DNA of 64,000 nt from Carex sylvatica (Eukaryota; Streptophyta; Magnoliopsida; Poales; Cyperaceae). The notes below the pieces were generated by a model. It was given only the letters and a program-made list of their open reading frames with translations. It did not search any database and was not told where the DNA came from. Position 1 is the stretch's first letter. Each line of letters begins with the position of its first letter. Positions 60,530-64,000 of this stretch are shown here, piece by piece. The translations under genes were made by a program, and so were the position numbers. The stretch covers positions 124,001 to 188,000 of the forward strand of contig CAXKVR010000002.1 of the NCBI GenBank assembly GCA_964058845.1, written 5' to 3'.

Positions 60530-60776
60530 CAATAGTATAAGGTGGTATGGATAGCATAAGACGTCCCATAATATTGCCTCAAAAATCTATTGTATAGACC
60601 TAAAACGACGAATACAAAAACCGTTTAAACCGATGTACTCCGTCATTCATGTATTTACATGTAAAATTTATAAATTTTGAAATCATTTACTATAAAGTCA
60701 ATGATGAAGTATATCGGTTTTAATTCATACTCGAGACAATAACACAAGACATCTTATGTTATTCATTGTACTTTAG
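60530..60776. mobile_element. Small foldback MITE
   Basis: 'tagcataagacgtcccataa' near 60554 pairs with the complement of 'acaagacatcttatgttatt' near 60741. 'aaaccgtttaaaccgatgta' pairs with 'gtatatcggtttta'. Noncoding. Confidence 0.6.
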
Positions 60777-60777
60777 C

Positions 60778-60779
60778 CA

Positions 60780-60815
<36 letters not shown>
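60778..60815. repeat. (AAT)n microsatellite
   Basis: About 12 uninterrupted AAT/TAA trinucleotides. Confidence 0.95.
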
Positions 60816-61049
60816 TTATTATAATTAATGAAGTCATGGAAGACAGACAAAGAAATCTAGTGAACTGAGTTATCATTCTCCACTCCCTTTGATAATATTT
60901 TCTTCCACAATTTTAAATGTAAATAGTAAAATCGAATAAACCTTTTACAATTTTTAAATAATAAATACCGTCTGTAAGTCTGTTTGTTAAATTTTTTTGT
61001 CACCTTAAATTTACACAACACAATTTGATGAATGATGATTCTGTTGGGG

Positions 61050-61160
61050 AAATACAAGGTCAAACAATTACGCTTTATCTAGAGATCAAACAATTAATTA
61101 TGCTTTATCTAGAGATCAAACAATTACGTACATCTCATCTAGCGGTCAAACACTTACACT
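61050..61160. repeat. Short tandem repeat, 31-34 bp units
   Basis: 'gatcaaacaattacg...ctttatctaga'-type units follow each other three to four times with small differences. Confidence 0.75.
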
Positions 61161-61379
61161 CTGAGAAGGAGAGACAGTTTTTCACCTTAACCTAAGGATC
61201 ATCCTATGTCAAAGAGACCCAAACATAAATCATAAGTGCAGAACATAATACCTGATTCCATGTCGTTTGTCATGAAATATTCAAAGCCATAACAGAGCAA
61301 GCCGTCTCCGTGAGAACGATACAAGTCTTCAATGGCAAGAAGTTATTATCGCATTTTTGTCGTTATGTCAAAGAATAAG

Positions 61380-64000
61380 TGTTACGTTACGAAATTTTTA
61401 CAATTAATTTTTAAATATTGTAAAAGCAAGAATCAAAAATCATGCTGACGAAATAAAAATTTTAATTTTTAATAATTTGTTTTTCTTGATAAGCAAGTCT
61501 AATGTTGACTTTAAAATACATCCCAAGTTCGCTAAGAATCGAAACCGCGTCGAAAATACGAAGTTCTGGACCTTTTTAGGTCCAGTGTGTCCGCACTGGT
61601 GGTGAGTGCGGATGACCGATCCGCACTGGATCCTGTTTTTCCTTAAATGGTTTTCTGAAATTCTTCTAGTGCATCCGCACTGTTGATGAGTGCAGATGGG
61701 TGACCCGCACTGACTCCAGATTCTTTTTCTAAAATTTGACTAACTCCTGAGTGCGGGTGTCTTGACCCGTACTGAAATTTAGTGCGTCCGCATTAGGCTC
61801 GGACTTTTTACTGTTCAGTGTTATTTTCATGAAAATTCGACCAAGTAACGAGTGCATCCGCACTGTACGTGAGTGCGTCCGCACTATTGTATATTCTGTG
61901 TTTTCTGAGCTGCTGAATTTCTGCCAAGTGCTGGGTGCGGGTGGCCGACCCGCACTGAAATTGAGTGCGTTCGCACTCAGAGGATCTTTTTATAAAATTC
62001 CATATTTTCTTTTTCCCTTTCTCTCTTTCCCTTCCGTCCCCTCCCCTGTGCTTGTGTGTGCCCCGCCAAAGAAAGAAGAAAAAGAGAGAGAGACTCTCCT
62101 CTCCCTCTCAAACCACCCAACCGCTTGAGAAATCGAAGGTAAAAGCGAGAAATTGGCCGTAGATCTCTCCTAGCTCTCCAAAACGGTATTCCCTTCTCTC
62201 ATCTCTTCTCTCAAAGTTTCAGATTTCACAATTGTTAGGGTTTATGCTCTAAACCCGCGATTTGTATTTTAATTGCTAGAGATCTATCTCCCTTGAGCAT
62301 CCTTGTTGTTATTAGTCGATTCCTTTCTCGATTTCATCTCGATTTTGGATTTCTATTTTTAGGGTTTCATACCAAATCCAAATTTTTGGGAAATTGGTTG
62401 ATTGATTAGGCTAACCTGACCAAATAGACGTGTAATCGGTAGGGTTACCTCTTGATCTTGAAATGCTAGAATGTGTAACAGTTAATTTGAGGTTTTGATC
62501 AAATTAGGGTTAATCAATCGGTAAACCGAATTGTTGCGAAAACCAAAATAGAGAACTGGTACATGAATTGTTACCAAATAAAAATTGTATATGGTTTAGA
62601 GGACCTAAATATAAATGTGTGAAGATTTAGAGATTTTGAGTAAGAAAGAAGGAATCAAAAGAATCGATACCAAAGCATAGAAATTGGTTAAGGAATGTGT
62701 AAGCCAATAAATGAACTTGAGTAAATATCTCGACCGTTGAATCATAATTAAATCAAGTATACGTGTAACATAGGTGTAGGCTTGGTCGAGCAGAAATTCA
62801 ACGGGATAGTTCGAGACGTTTGATCTGTAATTACGCAATACGCTCGTCATACACAGGTGCGGGATTCTTGAACTTGTTTGATATTTCATTTTCAGAAATT
62901 AAACTGTTTATTCGTTTGTCATGTTGAATATCTGATTGATTGCATCAATGAATTGCGTAAATCATTTGCATAGCCCAATCAAATTAAACTCGAATTATCG
63001 TGAATTGAATGATTTGCATATTGGTATGGTTGTTGGTTGAGTCGATCTGTTATGATCTGATTATGGTTGAGAGTCACCACGAACGAATGATTGAGAATGT
63101 GTATGTGCATGGATTTACGAAGTTGAGCTGTGATAGCTGACTTGAATACAACGAATTTGTAAAGTTTAGCTGTGATAGCTGACTTTGATCCCATAATCCT
63201 TCTAGCACTTTAGGTGAACGGCCCTCAGTTTTTCCAGTACCAGTTGGGACGAGGGGTGGGTGATTGTATTGATTGTGATTGTGATTGTGATTGTGTGTGA
63301 CATGTGTAACGTCTGTGACTCGGTGGCATTCTCCTACGTGTTAATACATTTGGACGGTCAATTGACTATTACGACAATTGAAATGATTTCAAAGAGAATT
63401 TTCTTTATATGATTTGAACCAGACCTTAGGAAACGGTTAAGCCAAGCGATTACAGATGGGTGTTAGATAAAGAGTCCAGCTCGGTGGAACGTCTGTAGGT
63501 GTCAGTAACCCTACAGACGAGGGTCAGATAAAGGGTCCAGCTCGAAAGAATATCTGTAGTTGCTACAAGTCCTAATAAATGAGTTAAGCCAAACATGTGT
63601 GTTTGTTTGTTTGAACTTCATTTTGGAAATTTCGTTAACTGTAATTCATTTGAATTGATTGTTGTTGAGCATTTGCATTCTTTTATTTATGACTATGTAT
63701 CTGTTTGAACTGCTATTGTGGGGGTTTCATTTTTGAATATGAATTTTGATTGCAAGTCCAATAATCTAAACTGTGGCAAATTCGCACTGAGAATTTATTC
63801 TCACCCCCACCCTTCGGGATATTTTACAGGTTCGGGTGCGACTGATTTCAGGGAGGCACGCGACTAGTAGGCCTTTGGTAGTATACCCTTAAATGACCTT
63901 AGATAATTATATATATTTTGTTTTATAGCTTTAGGGTAGGCCTTATGGTTAGTATCCAGATAAGATACTTTTGATGTATTAAACTCTGACCAGAACGTGT
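61380..64000 (+). mobile_element. Diverged LTR of the solo-LTR family, runs off window
   Basis: The order of landmarks matches the reverse complement of 7387-9952: a TGTTACGTTACG start (compare TGTGACATTATG), the GTGCGG palindrome cluster, a GA-rich leader-like tract (62060-62100), 'tagggttt' blocks, the 'tctgtaggtgtcagtaaccc' region, then 'ttgcaagtcc' and 'cgcactgagaatt' near 63750-63800. It lacks the last roughly 300 bp of the family (…GGGGTGTGACA), which would lie beyond the window. Identity is moderate, so this is a different or older subfamily member. It is opposite in orientation to the 7.4 kb copy, so the two are not an LTR pair of one element. Confidence 0.75.
61580..61985. repeat. 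GTGCGG palindromic cluster in the right LTR
   Basis: Repeated 'gagtgcggatgaccgatccg'-type inverted motifs plus 'agtgcgtccgcact' variants occur at least six times. This matches the cluster at 9510-9870 in type but not in exact copy number or spacing. Confidence 0.65.

Noticed and set aside
7387..64000. The LTRs at 7.4 kb and 61.4 kb as the two ends of one giant retrotransposon
   Set aside because: They are in opposite orientation and moderately diverged, and the left one has its own complete target duplication.

Overview
The window looks like accessory nuclear DNA of a eudicot plant. It is AT-rich, full of MITE-type foldback elements and Gypsy-type LTRs, and holds fragments of plant nuclear genes that keep their introns and GT/AG splice sites. 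I found no intact protein-coding gene, rRNA, tRNA or CRISPR array. Every recognisable coding sequence is a partial, decayed copy of a housekeeping gene.

Layout. (1) 1-14.1 kb is intergenic DNA with foldback elements, a hAT-type MITE bounded by an 8-bp target duplication (1043-1513), and a solo LTR bounded by a 5-bp duplication (7382-9957). (2) 14.1-18.7 kb holds plus-strand fragments of dihydrofolate synthase (15.06-15.78 kb), the meiotic E3 ligase HEI10 (16.78-17.55 kb) and the WD-repeat ribosome-biogenesis protein UTP21/WDR36 (18.07-18.65 kb). (3) 18.84-45.68 kb is a tandem array of about 95 copies of a 280-bp unit. About 53 copies lie in one orientation (18,841-33,749) and about 42 in the other (33,864-45,684), on either side of a 114-bp single-copy spacer with a short telomere-like motif. 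Both arms have higher-order repeat structure. (4) 45.7-55.7 kb holds minus-strand fragments of NOT1 (CCR4-NOT scaffold), a cationic amino acid transporter and cytosolic isoleucyl-tRNA synthetase, then local tandem repeats and a pyrimidine-rich tract. (5) 56.66-57.05 kb is a plus-strand VPS53 fragment. (6) 57-64 kb is more MITEs, microsatellites and a second LTR of the solo-LTR family, running off the window end.

The most striking feature is the overall symmetry. Gene fragments on both sides read toward a giant inverted repeat of tandem units. If transcribed, this could fold into a very long double-stranded RNA, so the locus is a candidate small-RNA-producing region built from transduplicated gene pieces. 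Multi-gene capture with introns kept is typical of Helitron (or Pack-MULE) activity. I could not identify Helitron termini or a transposase, so the mechanism is inference. An assembly artefact at the inversion point must also be excluded, although the arms carry different variants and different higher-order periods.
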